From contig JBANSL010000009.1 of assembly GCA_037127255.1 (NCBI GenBank), forward strand, positions 27,120,475-27,184,474: a stretch of 64,000 nucleotides of DNA. The letters run 5' to 3'. The notes under the pieces were generated by a model. The model was not told the origin of the DNA. It did no database searches and saw only the letters and a program-made list of their open reading frames with translations. The position numbers and the translations under genes were made by a program. Source of the DNA: Persicaria tinctoria. Its lineage: Eukaryota; Streptophyta; Magnoliopsida; Caryophyllales; Polygonaceae. Numbering within the stretch: the stretch's first letter is position 1; each line of letters starts with the position of its first letter. Shown one piece after another: positions 1 to 11,261 of the stretch.

Positions 1-186
1 TTCAACCAACATTAATATAAAAATTAATCAATGTAGCTGACATGCACCTGAAAAAAAATCAAAACATAAATCTGAGTAAAATATCTGTTTTACATGCTTT
101 GAATGGCAAGTCCAATAAATAAGTGCAATGCATATCAAGAATGAAACCTAGTGTAAGTGGAGTGAAATACAAAGACTGCTCGTCCT

Positions 187-1990
187 AATCTCCATTCTCT
201 GGCCAGTTCCATCTTTAACAACGAAAACTAATCCCACCTCCTCATGTTGATTGACTACTTCAGGATTAATCTAGATGAAATTAAAAGCAAAACACAATTA
301 GGTTAGATGACCAGTGAAATACCTCACTTGTAGGAAATCATTGATATATTCAACCAACCCCATATCTATGTCGATGCCTCTCATCCACGAAGCTCACATT
401 GCCATACTAAACATGTTTCCAACATAGTAATCGGAGCTCTTGTGAAAAATGCAAGATCCAGTTTTAAAAAATCATCAGTTAAGGTCTTCTTACAGTTTTG
501 CAGACTTGTTGTCCTTAACAAGGAAGTGTGTCCTACGAGATCCAAATCTCATAGTTCCACACATATGCGTTTTCGAACCCTGCCAGCACAATTTTGAAAT
601 ATTTTAGCGTTTGTTTTCAATGAGACTACAGAGGCCATCAATGAATACTCTAAAAACGAAAAAGAACATGATAAAACCTCAGGCATGAATATAACATAAG
701 GGTTTCTGGTTTTGGGATCAAACTATGTGCTATTTGCATCTTTTACACCGATAACTGATCTGGCCAATTCTATCACAACAATCTGCATGCCCAGACAAAT
801 TCCAAAGTATGGGATTCTATTTTCTCGGGCATAGTTGGCAGCCAGGAATTTCCCTTCAACATCCCTATCTCCGAATCCTCCGGGGACCAAAATACCATCT
901 GTGCCCTCAAGATTAAAACAGTAACAATGAACATCAGAAAATTTGAAAAAAGAACATTCAACAAAACATCAGTTGGGCAAAAAATCCACTCCTGTCATGG
1001 AACGCCTACCAACTTGTTCTTATTTAGAATAGCTCGAGACATTGTATTAAGAATTTTGTGATGTACTATTTTCCAGAGAACATATTCTAATCGCATGAGT
1101 TTAAGCATATTGATAGCAACCTCGAGAACATATTCTAATAGCATGAGTTTAAGCATATTGAGCAGACTCCATGCTTTGCTGTAATTTTCAGGATCCTGTA
1201 ATATATAAACCACTTGTAAGCAGCAATTTAAAGCATATAATCTCGGTGCAAGAACAAGGATGGGATGATAAAAAAAATAAAAAATAAAAACCTCTAATCT
1301 CATCGAATCTTCAAGATTATCAGCTGCAACCCAATCCATAACAAGTTTCTTGCCACGAGCAACAGATGCATGCAAAAGAGCATGCATGATGCATCAAAGG
1401 CAAATTAACATGAAAGTGGTCAAGATAATGCTAAATTTGAGTCCTTGAATTTTAAACATTCGCAACATGAACAAAGACTTCAATATCCAAATCTGTCATT
1501 TTACTAATGACTTTCTTGAAAATTGCATATACTATATATCGCATTTTCAACTAATACAAGAGAGAACGGTCCAGAGAGAAGATTAACCATAATACAATAT
1601 CGATAGTAATTACCTTCACTACGGAGAGATAAGCACCGGTAAGGCCTGTATACTTCCCAACCACAGCAATTCTTACCTATAAGTATTGGAAACAGCAGGA
1701 AGAATCAACAATAGATATGACAAAAAATATATTTGATTTGGAACCCACAGGCTCGTGCAATTTGTCACATATTTCAGCCCTCAAAGTCCACTTGTTCAAT
1801 TCAGGCTCTCTGAGACAGCTGCATATTAAGAAAATTTGCAGCAAGGAAGAAGATCCAACCTCATATAACATCAATACAAAACAAAATGAAGAAGCATTAT
1901 AGAACAACAAACCTAGAAACGCTCAACACTTTCAAGAAGCATTATGTTATCTTCCTGTTCAAAACAATTATGGTATGAAAAGGTTCAATA
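187..1990 (-). pseudogene. CTP synthase pseudogene (C-terminal glutaminase half)
   Basis: CTP synthase makes CTP from UTP, ATP and glutamine in the cytosol. Exon-like blocks in correct order on the minus strand match the family: 1925-1985 (degenerate, end of synthase domain), 1749-1820 (EPELNKW...DKLHEP), 1614-1676 (VRIAVVGKYTGLTGAYLSVV), 1292-1381 (ALLHASVARGKKLVMDWVAA), about 1160-1195 (DPENYSKAWSLL), 678-905 ([16 protein letters not shown], then GICLGMQ with the catalytic Cys), 494-579 (GSKTHMCGTMRFGSRRTHF), 352-406 (FVDERHRHRY) and 187-230 (KDGTGQRMEI). Several splice sites remain. Lesions: an in-frame TAG at 723-725 replaces the usual Glu after ANST; the acceptor before 1381 is AT, not AG; the frame is lost after RHRY near 355; the expected donor after WSLL is missing beside a 48-bp duplication. 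The N-terminal synthase domain and C-terminal His/Glu region are not seen. A functional gene is unlikely. Confidence 0.85.
1076..1161. repeat. 48-bp tandem duplication inside the CTP synthase pseudogene
   Basis: The block at 1076-1113 (gagaacatattctaat...) recurs at 1124-1161 with one base changed, a period of 48 bp. It lies next to the exon end at about 1160, where the family would have a splice donor after the WSLL codons; no donor is visible there. The duplication may have destroyed that donor. Confidence 0.8.
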
Positions 1991-2145
1991 CAAAGGTAGC
2001 TAAATACAAGTCGTATACAAATATCAGATCTTCTTTATATTTATAAAGGGTCAATGGCAAGGTGACTATATTTATAAAAGTTTAATGGCAAGGTGACTAT
2101 ATACCGGTATATGGAAAAGTTGTGACAGCTTGGCCTTAATATTGG

Positions 2146-3558
2146 TGACAAGAGGAAAACCTGTAGTTGTTCTTGCCAAAGAATACTCAAACTCACAACT
2201 AGTATAGTGTGTAAGCAAGAGGTCGATCCACAGGGAAATCTATTCACTTCAAGTGCAAGTCTAATCACTAGTAGAGAATATGGGGGGTTTCTGGTGTGAA
2301 AAAGATCCGCCTTTTATCAAAGCGGAAGCAAGCAAACAAAGTAAATTGATTGTAGAATGCAGTGGAAGGAAATAGGTTCACCAACAATTTATCACTTCGA
2401 TTGATGAATTCGATCCTTGTTTCAGCCTCTAGTTCTTGTCTTTTCCTATCAATGTCCTTGTCCAGATCTTAGGTAAATTACTAGTCCTACGAGTCCTAGC
2501 AACCCTTATCTCTAAACAGCCCTAACACGGTTAAGATTCAACCTAGAGATAGCATTAAGATTATGAATTAACCAAGGTACACATAATATCAAGCTACGAG
2601 TCGATATTCAACATGTATTCAACTTCCTACACATCCAATTACTCCTACGAGTCCTAAAGGGATATAATTGCCACTTGGGTTAAGGTTCGCTACGAGGAAT
2701 CTACAAAACCCTAGCAATTGAATGAATCTACTCTAACTAGTTGATCAGGCCAGAGAGAATAAAACACATTCAAGCAATTAAGCACACAGAAGTCAAAACA
2801 TTGCAATAGGAATAAGAACTAGATTAAGAAACTCACAATTCAACAATCAAAGATCTAAACTGTAGGCGAAACCTTGAGAGTTTAGTTGCTCATGCTCAAC
2901 GGCGCTCTCAACAATATAATAAAGTGCATAAGGTTAGTGAAAATAATAACTAGAAAAACCTTAAATAGTCTTTAGAAAGTCGGCCAAATAACTTAATAAA
3001 AACCCTAAGTAAAGTCCAGTCTTGAATCGGCGTTTCTGTGAAGGCCGCGGGGCAGCCACCACAGGCCGCGGGGCGTCCAGGCGATCAGCGAAATCGTTCG
3101 ACAGAGCTTCGAGCCGCGGGGCGGCTTTTACTGTTCACAGTAATTTTTCCGTTTCGAATTTGGTCTCGATGTCAACATGAAAGTTGTAGATCTCGAAAAG
3201 AGCTTTCCAACGCATGGTCATAATAGTCAATCGGACCACTGAGGCCTCCAGAAAGTGCGAAAAAAGTTAAGCATGTTTTTCGAAAACTTCTGTTGACTTG
3301 TTCTTCACTTGGGCTCTCTAGCTTCGATTCCGCATCCGGGCTCTTCACTTTTCCTCCACCTCTTCACTCTTCCTTCATCCATGAGCCTCTTCATTCCTAG
3401 TCGGATCCACATATACCTTAAATAATCCATAAAAGCGTGTAGATTCCGATTCCACCAACAACACAAGTATAAATGCAAATCTAGCTTAAACTATTCATTA
3501 TGCACATCTAAATCATGCTAAATGCATCCTAATATGCCTACCTAAATGCATGCTATCA
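2146..3558. mobile_element. Solo LTR (family S), TSD ATTGG
   Basis: A 1413-bp block starts TGACAAGAGG and ends ATGCTATCA. It is flanked by identical 5-bp copies of ATTGG at 2141-2145 and 3559-3563, the mark of an LTR retrotransposon reduced to one LTR by recombination. It contains a 'gtcgatccacaggg' segment near its left end, repeated 'tacgagtcctag' segments and a CG-rich patch near 3040-3125 (gccgcggggc). The interrupted LTR at 27952-33159 is a diverged relative with the same order of motifs. Orientation is not certain; by analogy with the gypsy LTRs here the left end would be the 3' end of a minus-strand LTR. There is no coding sequence; the short ORF at 3038-3223 is treated as chance. Confidence 0.85.
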
Positions 3559-3563
3559 ATTGG

Positions 3564-4251
3564 CATCCAAAACCTACAGATAATGTAAAAGGTTTGAGAT
3601 TCGGTCATTGAATATGAAGTTTGGGTTTTTTTTTCAATGTAAATTTAAGCTATTCTATGAAGGGAAGCAGGGGCATAGACATTTGTGCTGCAACAGGCCA
3701 GAATGTCTAGCTAGTTTGATCGATATATATAGTATGAAATCAAACATAATAATTGTGAACAGTATCAATTAAAAATAAAAGAAAGATGATGAAAGCTTCC
3801 AAATTAAACAAAACAAGTGAACAAGCTAGGCAGGAAATGGAATCTGGATGCATGCTTAATGATGACAACAACTATTACTACAATTCAATAATAATTAAGG
3901 GATATATGGATCGAGAAGAGAGAGGAAGACAGTACCTGGCCATGGAGGAGAAGGCTCTTTCGGATCTGGAAAATCAGAGATATATGGATCGGTTAGGATG
4001 TCGGCTCTGTAAAAAAATCGAGGACTACACTCCATTCGGAGAAGACTCCTTTCGGATCTAGAAAATCAGAGAAGAGAGAGGATGAGTGATGGAGGTCTAC
4101 AATCCACGAAGCTAAGATATACACTCGAAGCCGAAGAACGATGATTCAAACCTGGAGGACGGCGATTTGAAGCCGCCGACAGGAATCCAATTGCCACATC
4201 TCTCTTTCGATCACTTGAAATTTCCCTTGCCAATAAACTGCACATTTCTTC
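3564..4251. other. Unassigned interval between the solo LTR and Copia-1
   Basis: No recognisable gene. An ORF at 3786-4061 (91 aa) resembles nothing I know. A short repeat, 'tttcggatct(g/a)gaaaatcagaga', occurs near 3958 and 4050. This is old flanking DNA into which Copia-1 inserted at 4252; the 5 bases before the LTR are TCTTC, but the matching right-hand duplication has been lost. Confidence 0.5.
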
Positions 4252-5086
4252 TGAAGGTTCAATAATTAAAACAAAGTAATATAAAGATACTTTAGAAGGG
4301 GGGTTGAATAGAGTATGCCCGTTTTTCACAGAAAGTCTCAAGACTTTTGGAGCTTGTACCAAAACCTTTGAGATTAAACCTGAATCACAAAGTTAGACAA
4401 TCGAACCAAGTGCGGAAATAAGGTAAAACAATAAGTAAAGAACACGAGTAATTGTTTAAGAGGTTCAACACGAACTTGGCCTACGTCCCCGCCTAGGGTT
4501 CTTCCACAACCCTAGGATTCAAAAGGCTTTATTGATTCACTTAGCTTAGGATCCTAATAGCTCACTGAGAAGCCTCTCTCCTATACAATTGCAATCTAGT
4601 CAACTCACGTTCCCTTGGAGTCCTAGACCAATCTAGAAGAGCCCCACCTCTCTCAGCTATCTAGTACAATCCTCTTACTCTCACAAATCAATAGCCTAGT
4701 GCAACTTCCCGAGTTATAAACTCTCGAGTAACACTATAAATGAATATATCCTATAAGCTCACAGTGACTCTCAAAGGCTTTGAAATAAACAACAAACTCT
4801 TGAGCGCTTAGCAGAGAGACACTTTGGAAGACAGATCTTGCTTGAATGAATGAAAGCTCGTGTAGCACTTGTTATCTCTGTCTTCTTTTTCCTTTCCTTT
4901 ATACAAGAGCATGGAGTGTGAGGGTCTTCAACACTAGATCTTCATCAACGGCTCTTTCGAATCATGACTTGATCTTGAATCTTCTATTTATGGATACTCC
5001 GAAGCCATGATCTATTTTGAATTTGATCTCCTCAATATGTACTAAAGGAAAGATATAATCTCAAAATACTTCCTGAAAAGGTTAGT

Positions 5087-5160
<74 letters not shown>

Positions 5161-5318
5161 ATATAAAGGAAGTATATAATAAGATTAAATAATATTCGGA
5201 CTAATAAGATAGGTTTTGTATTTCATCAACTGTTAATGCCCCAAGGTCTTTGACACAAACATCCTGTCAAAGCCTTTGAAACATTTATTCCAATTTTCAT
5301 TAAGGGAGGGAGTTATCA
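4252..5318 (-). repeat. 3' LTR of Copia-1
   Basis: 1067 bp, from TGAAGGTTC to GTTATCA on the plus strand, so the element strand reads TGATAAC...CTTCA. It aligns along its length with the Copia-2 LTRs at 37303-38372 and 62971 onward. The polypurine tract abuts at 5319. Unlike the Copia-2 LTRs it carries a long CA/TA microsatellite. Confidence 0.88.
5089..5160. repeat. (CA)n(TA)n microsatellite within the Copia-1 LTR
   Basis: An uninterrupted run of about 30 CA units is followed by several TA units. The matching place in the Copia-2 LTR (about 38195) has only a short TA-rich stretch, so the run expanded after insertion. Confidence 0.95.
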
Positions 5319-5334
5319 ATCTCCCCCTTGATGA
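5319..5334 (-). other. Polypurine tract of Copia-1
   Basis: The element strand reads AAGGGGGAGAT directly before the LTR start TGATAAC. This purine run primes plus-strand DNA synthesis in retroelements. The bases on either side form a short stem, ATCAA/TTGAT, with GGGGGAGA in the loop. Confidence 0.8.
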
Positions 5335-5681
5335 AAGACAAAACATGTGCATCCCTGCAACTTAGTCAAGCATAAATAATAAAATAGAAATCGGACTAAG
5401 TACCTGCAAGGGTTAGACAAATGTTGGATCAAATTTTTAAAGCATGCAAAAACCATCCAACCGAAAACCGTAAATCAAAAACCAAGGTCTTCCAAGACCT
5501 TTAAGCACAGGTTTTAAAAGTCTAAGCAACACCACAAATCATCTCCCCCTTTTTGTCTTTCAACAAAGGGAGGAGGTAAAACAGTCACCAAAAAAGTTAC
5601 CAAATATTTTGAAAACGTTTCCAACAAACCAGCAATGTATCAAGTTCTCAGGGGTGGGATAGGGTAGGGTAGGGTTTAGGC

Positions 5682-7377
5682 TTAGTCATCCGGAGCATCA
5701 TCTGTAAGCCTCGTCCACAGTCCTTCCAGCATCTTGGAAATCCCGCTCATCTCCGTCATAATCTCCTTCTGCAGCTTCTTGATATCCAGGCGAACTTCCT
5801 CCAAGCCCAACTCTAGGTTGTCCATGCGTTCATCGAAAGCTGGAGCAGTGGGAAAGGCTTTTGAAGGTGTGGCAAGACTCAAGGTCCCTTGGGGAGACCG
5901 AGTGATGCCAATCTTTTCAAGGCCTTTAGAGTCGAACTTACCCGTATGACGCAGATGTTCTTCATTTTTGACATCAATTCCAGAAGCTTTGAAGAGTGGG
6001 GTCAAAAGGGTAGCAAATGGGAGGGGAGAGCCTTTTCTAGCTTTTCTGGCATGAGCCATGGTTCCAAGGATAGTGTTGGCCAGATCAAGGTCAAGGCCAT
6101 TTAAGATGCGGTAGAGCAGGACCATGGCATTGTCAGTAAGGAGTGAGCCAGAGTTAAGATGGGGTAAGAGGCATTGAACAATGATGTTGAAAATAATTTT
6201 TGCCTCAAGGGTTAGCTAGGGATGAGTGGATGAGTTGCTTTGAGGAGTTGTTGGATGCTTCAGGTAGGAGGTACTTGGCTCGGGCAAGGATGATGCAATT
6301 CTGTTTTGAGGGGTGTATTTCAGAGGGTGGAATGGGGGTAGGTAAGCCAAGGAAATCTGCAAAATCATTGGAGTTGAGAGAGATTCTAACCCCTTTGACA
6401 ACAGACTCCAAAGACCAGCCATCGGTGTCGTTTTTGGCTTTTAGGTTAATGTAAAACAGACGGGTAAGCTGGGGGTAGTAGACAGTTTCAAGGTTAAGAA
6501 GGGTCCAGGCTAGGGAATTTTTTAGAAGCTCAATGCATGGTAACTTCAAAGCTTCGAAGAACTCAAAATCCAAAAAATCAGAACAGCTAATCTTACGAGT
6601 TCGAAACTCGTCTACCCACTTACCAGCAGTCTCAGCATCTTGAAACCAAGAGGAGGGCAAGGATTGATTTACCTGGATATAGGCCGGGGGGTTGGCATTC
6701 TTTCTGCGAGCAACTGTTGGAGCAGCTCTCTTGACAGGCGCTACAAGACTCTTGATAGTGCCCTTCCTGGTACGCTTGGGGGTTGGAGGCTTGACAACAG
6801 CAGGAGCTTTCCACTTCTTCAGAGACGGGGGAGGAGGAGGAGAAGGAGAGGGAGATTCTTCCTCCTCTTCCTCAGACCCCGCTTCATCTCCTTCAGCATC
6901 CTCGTTATCTCCAGATCCCTTTTGCTCTTCTTCTTCTTCATTAGGCTCCTCCTCGGATGGAACCTCCTCGGCTTCGACTTCCTTCCGAATCCGCTCAGCT
7001 TCTTCCTCGGCCAATTTCTTAGCAATCTCGGCCTCCTCATCGACCTTTTTCTTCCTCAAGGCCTCCTCCTCGGCTTCCTTGGCAGCATCTCTTTCCAGGA
7101 GGGCGTGTAGGTCATCTTCCTCCTCTTCCTCGTCCACCTCCTCAGCCAAAATCTTCCTCTTTTCTTTCTGTTTAGCACTGATCGGCTTCTTAGCAGAGCG
7201 CTTTTGAGAGCCCTTGGGAACAATGGCCGTGCTCTCAGCGATGGTGCTTTGGACGACAGTTGGGACGATAGCTTGAGGAGCGGTTTCAGGTGTGGGAGAG
7301 GTAGCAGTGGCCTGACGTCCCTTGGGGGTGGCGCCAAGTCTTTTGGGTGTGACAACTTTCTTGGTTTTGGGTGCCAT
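5682..7377 (-). pseudogene. Env-position coiled-coil ORF of Copia-1
   Basis: The ORF starts at ATG 7377 (MAPKTKKVVTPKRL) and stays open for 390 codons to 6205; it then needs a frame change near 6215 to join the stretch 6125-5682 that ends at a TAA. Residues about 60-190 are very rich in Glu, Lys and Ala and should form a charged coiled coil. A Pro/Ser-rich segment follows. The C-terminal half contains a globular segment (LFYINLKAKND..., VKGVRISLNSNDFADFLGLP) resembling the plant 'putative plant transposon protein' domain, by memory of its motif only. SIRE/Maximus elements carry an env-like ORF here. No signal peptide or membrane segment is visible, so an envelope role is not supported by sequence. 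Copia-2 lacks the short insertion near 6215, so the frameshift is private to this copy. Confidence 0.7.
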
Positions 7378-7839
7378 GGAGGAAATCGGCTAGGGTTTTC
7401 TTAGAACAGATTGAGAGGTTGAAGAAGGAGAAGGTGAGGGGTTTGCATTAGTTCTGAGTGTGGGTTATAATCGGGTACAGGATTGAGTTTAAGTAGGGGA
7501 GTGATGGGACGGGTTTAGAGTTCCAAGGAAAGAAATCATCACATTGCCAATTTGAAAGGTTTCTAATTCAAAATTCAAATTTTCCATTAAAATCGGACTG
7601 AATAACCAAAATATCTAGTTCCAAAAATAAAATATCTTTAACGGTTAAGAAAATCACTAAAAGGGCAATTTTTGAAATCCTATTAAAACAAATATAATTG
7701 ATTAAGTATCTAAAAAGATATTAACCAAAAATATATGATTCGATATATGTAATCCATCATTTAGTTCACACACCTTGACATAGTTCTCAAGGGTCTTGAC
7801 ATTAAGTAGAATTTATCTTTCGTAAAGGGAAAGCTCCCC

Positions 7840-9120
7840 CTACGAAAGTGCATCCTTGTTAAGCATCCCAATCTCTCGTCTTATGAAGGTGAACCTGTCC
7901 TCTACCAAATGCTTAGTAAAAATGTCATCCCATTGATAACCAGTAGAAATAAAAGATATGGACACATCACCTTTTTCAACATGATCTCTAATGAAATGAT
8001 GCCTTACATCAATATGTTTGGTCCTTGAATGCTCAACAAGATTCTTAGTGATGGATACGGCACTTGTATTGTCACACTTAATTGGGATACCTTTGAGGTT
8101 GATGCCAAGATCTCACATTTTTTGAGCTATCCAAAGGATTTGGGAGCAACAGGCTTCAGCTGCAATGTATTCGGCTTCTGCAATGGATAGAGCAACCGAG
8201 TTTTGCTTTTTTTAGTGCCAACTGATCAACGATGCTCCTAAGAATTGGCAACATCCTGATGTGCTCTTCCTATCCACCTTATAGCTTGCCAAATCTGCAT
8301 CAGAATATCCAATTAAAGTGAAATCCTTTTGCTTTGGGTACCATAGTCCAAGCTCTTTAGTGCCATTGAGATATCGAAAGATCCTCTTCACAGCCACGAG
8401 GTGAGATTCTTTTGGATCAACTTGAAACCTAGCACACATGCAAACACTAAACATGATGTCAGGTCTACTAGCCGTGAGATATAATAAAGATCCAATCATT
8501 CCTCGATACTCCTTTTGATTGACACTTGTTCCAGTCTTGTCTTGATCTAGAGACAATGTTGAGCTCATGGAAGTCTTGGCTGCCTTGGATTGATCCATCT
8601 TGAACTTCTTCAAGAGATCCTTAGTGTACTTGCTTTGGTTGACAAAGATCCCTTTCTTGGATTGATGAACTTGTAATCCCAAAACGAAGTTGAGTTCACC
8701 CATCAAGCTCATCTCAAATTCACTGCACATGATGTCAGAAAATTCCTTGCACAAAGATGTGTTAGTAGCACCAAATAATATATCATCAACATAGATTTGA
8801 ATAACCAAAATGTCATTGCCTTTGGTTTTGATAAAAAGAGTCTTGTCGATCAACCCCCTTTTGAAATCATTTTCTAAAAGATATTTTGACAAGCGCTCAT
8901 ACCAAGCTCTTGGGGCTTGTTTCAAACCATAAAGCGCTTTGTCAAGTTTATAAACATGATTGGGAAATTATCAACTTTCAAAACCTGGGGGTTGAGCCAC
9001 ATATACTTCTTCCTCTAAGAAACCATTAAGAAAAGCACACTTGACATCCATTTGATATAACTTTATGCTCATAAAAGATGCAAATGCTAATAAAATGCGA
9101 ATAGCTTCAATCCTGGCTAC
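7840..9120 (-). pseudogene. Copia-1 reverse transcriptase and RNase H (5'-truncated)
   Basis: The intact ORF 8925-8212 covers the second half of a copia RT: KQAPRAWYERL, the catalytic YVDDILFGATN box, FEMSLMGELNFVLGLQV, and the connection to RNase H (RFQVDPKESHLVAVKRIFRYLNGT, IGYSDAD). A stop after SLISWH near 8212 breaks the frame; RNase H sequence continues to a TAG at 7840-7842. Upstream of 8925 two stops lie between PGFES and FPNHVYKL. The upstream limit at 9120 is the Gypsy-A insertion point, just after VARIEAIR in element direction. The fragment cannot make an active polymerase. Confidence 0.88.
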
Positions 9121-11178
9121 TGTTGTGAGCCTAATTTGCCATGTTTTACACTTACTTTTATATCGATTTCTGCATACATTGCATGCATTTGGGTTAGAAT
9201 AATACAGAATCTGTGTAGTTTACACTTATTTGCAATATATGGAGATCTACACATGTTTTTGTTATATTCCGCAGAAATCGGACGCACTTTGGAGCTTAAA
9301 GGAAACTCATGGAGAGGCTAAGAATGGTGTAGCTGGAGAAAAGGCGATTTTTCACCGTTCTTCATTCTGAATCAAGCTTTGATGTTGTCATGAGAGTTGT
9401 AGCCCTCGGAAAGAGCTTTCCAACGCATGGCCATATGCGTCAATCCGACGAACGAGGAGTCGGGAAAGTGCGTTTCAAGAACAGAGCAGAAAGCTGAGAG
9501 AACTCTACTCGAGATCGACTAGCCTCTACTCGATCCCGACAAAGGCTGTCCGAGCACACCTGGTCGAGCAGAGCTGATCGAGGACACTGAGTCAGAGACA
9601 ACCCGATCCCGGAACCCTACTCGATCTCGAGGAGGCCTTGTCGAGATCGAGGAGCCACCCTTCGCCAGTCCGAGTCTATGCCGAGGAGGAGTCCTCGACA
9701 ACATCAGTCCGAGTCATCCTCGACCACACTCTACTCGATCTCGAGTACCCTTGGTCGAGGCTGAGGAGCCAGAACCACCAGATCCGAGCCATGTCGAGCA
9801 GAGCCACCCGACCAAGCCAGCCAGACGACGAATCCTACTCGATCTCGAGGAGCTCTACTCGAGATCGACGAGCCGCGTCCGAAGTCGCGTTACGCAGTTT
9901 GAGCAATCCTTGTCGATTTAGGAGTCCTTGGAGCCGGAGGAGGTCGAGAAGGCCGAGATCTATCAAGTTCAATCTATGGAAGGGAGATCTATCAACATGA
10001 AGACATCTTACCTAGTTTAGATTTATCTTTTCCTTTTAGATTAAATTCCTTTATCGCATTTATTTATCATTAAAGCTTTTAGATATAATTTTAGATATAG
10101 ATAGGAGATTCTGTCCTTGATTAGCAAGAAATAGAAGGCTATAAATAAATCCCTAGGGGCTGGTTTTTCATTAATTCAATTTCAGTCAGAGACAAGTAGT
10201 TCCAAAGAGTAGTTTTAGGAGTTCTAAAGTTTTTAAGGTTTTGGCGTTCAGCGAAAGTTGATTGCCGGGATTGTAAATGCTTTGAATATAGTTTAATGCA
10301 AGTTTCTTTTTATACATCAGTGTCTGCGATTGCGATGAGGCGTGAGTAGTCCACCCGCTTCTGGGGCTGGGGTGAGCCCGACGGTGGCCATGTGAGGTGA
10401 TGCGGTAAAGGTCAGATATTTTTATGCAATTCGTCTTCTATCCCTATGAGCATGATTCTTTTGCGAGAGTTGAAGGTGATCTTTGTTTGTGTTATTGAAG
10501 CGAAAGTGATCTTAATACACTTGGATTAATTATGTGAAAAGGGTTAGTAACAATTAGGATTTATGCGAAAGCCTCTATATGCCTATTTGTTAGTAACGAA
10601 AGTTATTTTGATGGAAAGCATGATCTTTTATGCCTTTATATGTTACTTTGCATGGTTATCGTTGTGGTGTTGATACCCTGGCTTTGGAAGTTCTTTATTA
10701 TATTGATTTATTTCGTCAGAAATCTGAGTTTTGGGTTCGAGAAATTGCAATTTACGTTTTCTGAGTTTTTTAGTCGATACAGAGGAGAGTCTTGTCGATC
10801 TCGAGTAGGCCTTAATCGAGATCGAGTACGGTCTTGTCTAGGTCGAGTTGAGTTTCTGCTTCTGTCGTCGATATTGAAGTTTCTGTCTTTTGCTGTTGGT
10901 AGTCGATCTCGAGTAGACTGTTGTCGAGATCGAGTACGTCTGTTGCTTTGCTTTATTTTCTGCTTTGCTTTGTCTTTCTTTCTTTGTTCCTTTGTTTCTA
11001 TCTTTTCTGCTTTTCTGTGAGAATTTACACCTGCCTGGGATCCGCTGACACGCTTCCTCGTGGATTCGATCCTGACTTTCTCTTACTACATTGGAGGAGT
11101 CTTGTAATTATTTGCGTGGGCCTAAGTCTGGTTTGAATTATTTTATTATATTTCCTACTTGATTTCCTCCTCACAACA
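9121..11178 (+). repeat. 5' LTR of Gypsy-A
   Basis: 2058 bp, TGTTGTGAGCC...CTCACAACA, so the ends are TG...CA with an 8-base inverted repeat. It matches 17596-18889, except that it carries about 65 extra bases near 9965-10030. It contains many TCGATCTCGA/TCGAGATCGA boxes (9509-9868 and 10795-10945), often paired: starts 9621/9641, 9839/9859, 9509/9530 and 10795/10816. Apparent ORFs such as 9638-10000 come from these boxes being read as Ser-Arg or Ser-Ile-Ser. Confidence 0.9.
10137..10150 (+). promoter_or_regulatory. Probable TATA box of the Gypsy-A 5' LTR
   Basis: The sequence ggctataaataaat is the only clear TATA-like motif in the LTR and is present at the same relative place in the 3' LTR (about 18548), the 3' LTR of Gypsy-B (minus strand, about 40665-40683), both Gypsy-C LTRs (about 51345 and 58238) and the gypsy solo LTR (about 46730). 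The function is inferred from motif and conservation. Confidence 0.6.
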
Positions 11179-11180
11179 AA

Positions 11181-11199
11181 TTGGCGTCGTTGCTGGGGA
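11181..11199 (+). other. Primer binding site of Gypsy-A
   Basis: TTGGCGTCGTTGCTGGGGA lies two bases after the 5' LTR. It differs at two positions from the intact Gypsy-B site TTGGCGCCGTTGCCGGGGA, which is complementary to the 3' end of tRNA-Asp as used by the Athila/Tat group. Confidence 0.8.
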
Positions 11200-11261
11200 A
11201 GCTATCATTCGCGCCTTAGGTAGTCAGTTCTCACTTTTCTTTTGAGTTACTTCGCAGGTGT

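Larger units (their letters stand above)
4252..9120 (-). mobile_element. Copia-1: 3' part of a SIRE-type Ty1/copia element
   Basis: Minus-strand order is reverse transcriptase and RNase H (9120-7840), a long extra ORF in the position of the SIRE/Maximus env-like gene (7377-5682), the polypurine tract and the 3' LTR (5318-4252). The 5' half (5' LTR, gag, protease, integrase, N-terminal RT) is missing: Gypsy-A inserted into the RT at 9121, and a deletion beyond Gypsy-A removed the rest. Copia-2 is a second copy of the same family and shows the full gene order. All ORFs carry stops or frameshifts, so this copy is dead. Confidence 0.88.

Noticed and set aside
1717..1902. Plus-strand ORF across the CTP synthase pseudogene
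   Set aside because: It is antisense to a clear CTP synthase exon on the minus strand.
6640..7207. Plus-strand frames opposite the env-position ORF (Ser-rich and hydrophobic)
   Set aside because: They are the reverse complement of the Glu/Lys/Pro-rich coding strand and are not conserved opposite the Copia-2 copy.
9638..10000. Open frames of 60-120 codons within the gypsy LTRs, rich in Ser, Arg and Ile
   Set aside because: They come from the TCGA boxes, which avoid stops in several frames, and they do not persist between the two LTRs.
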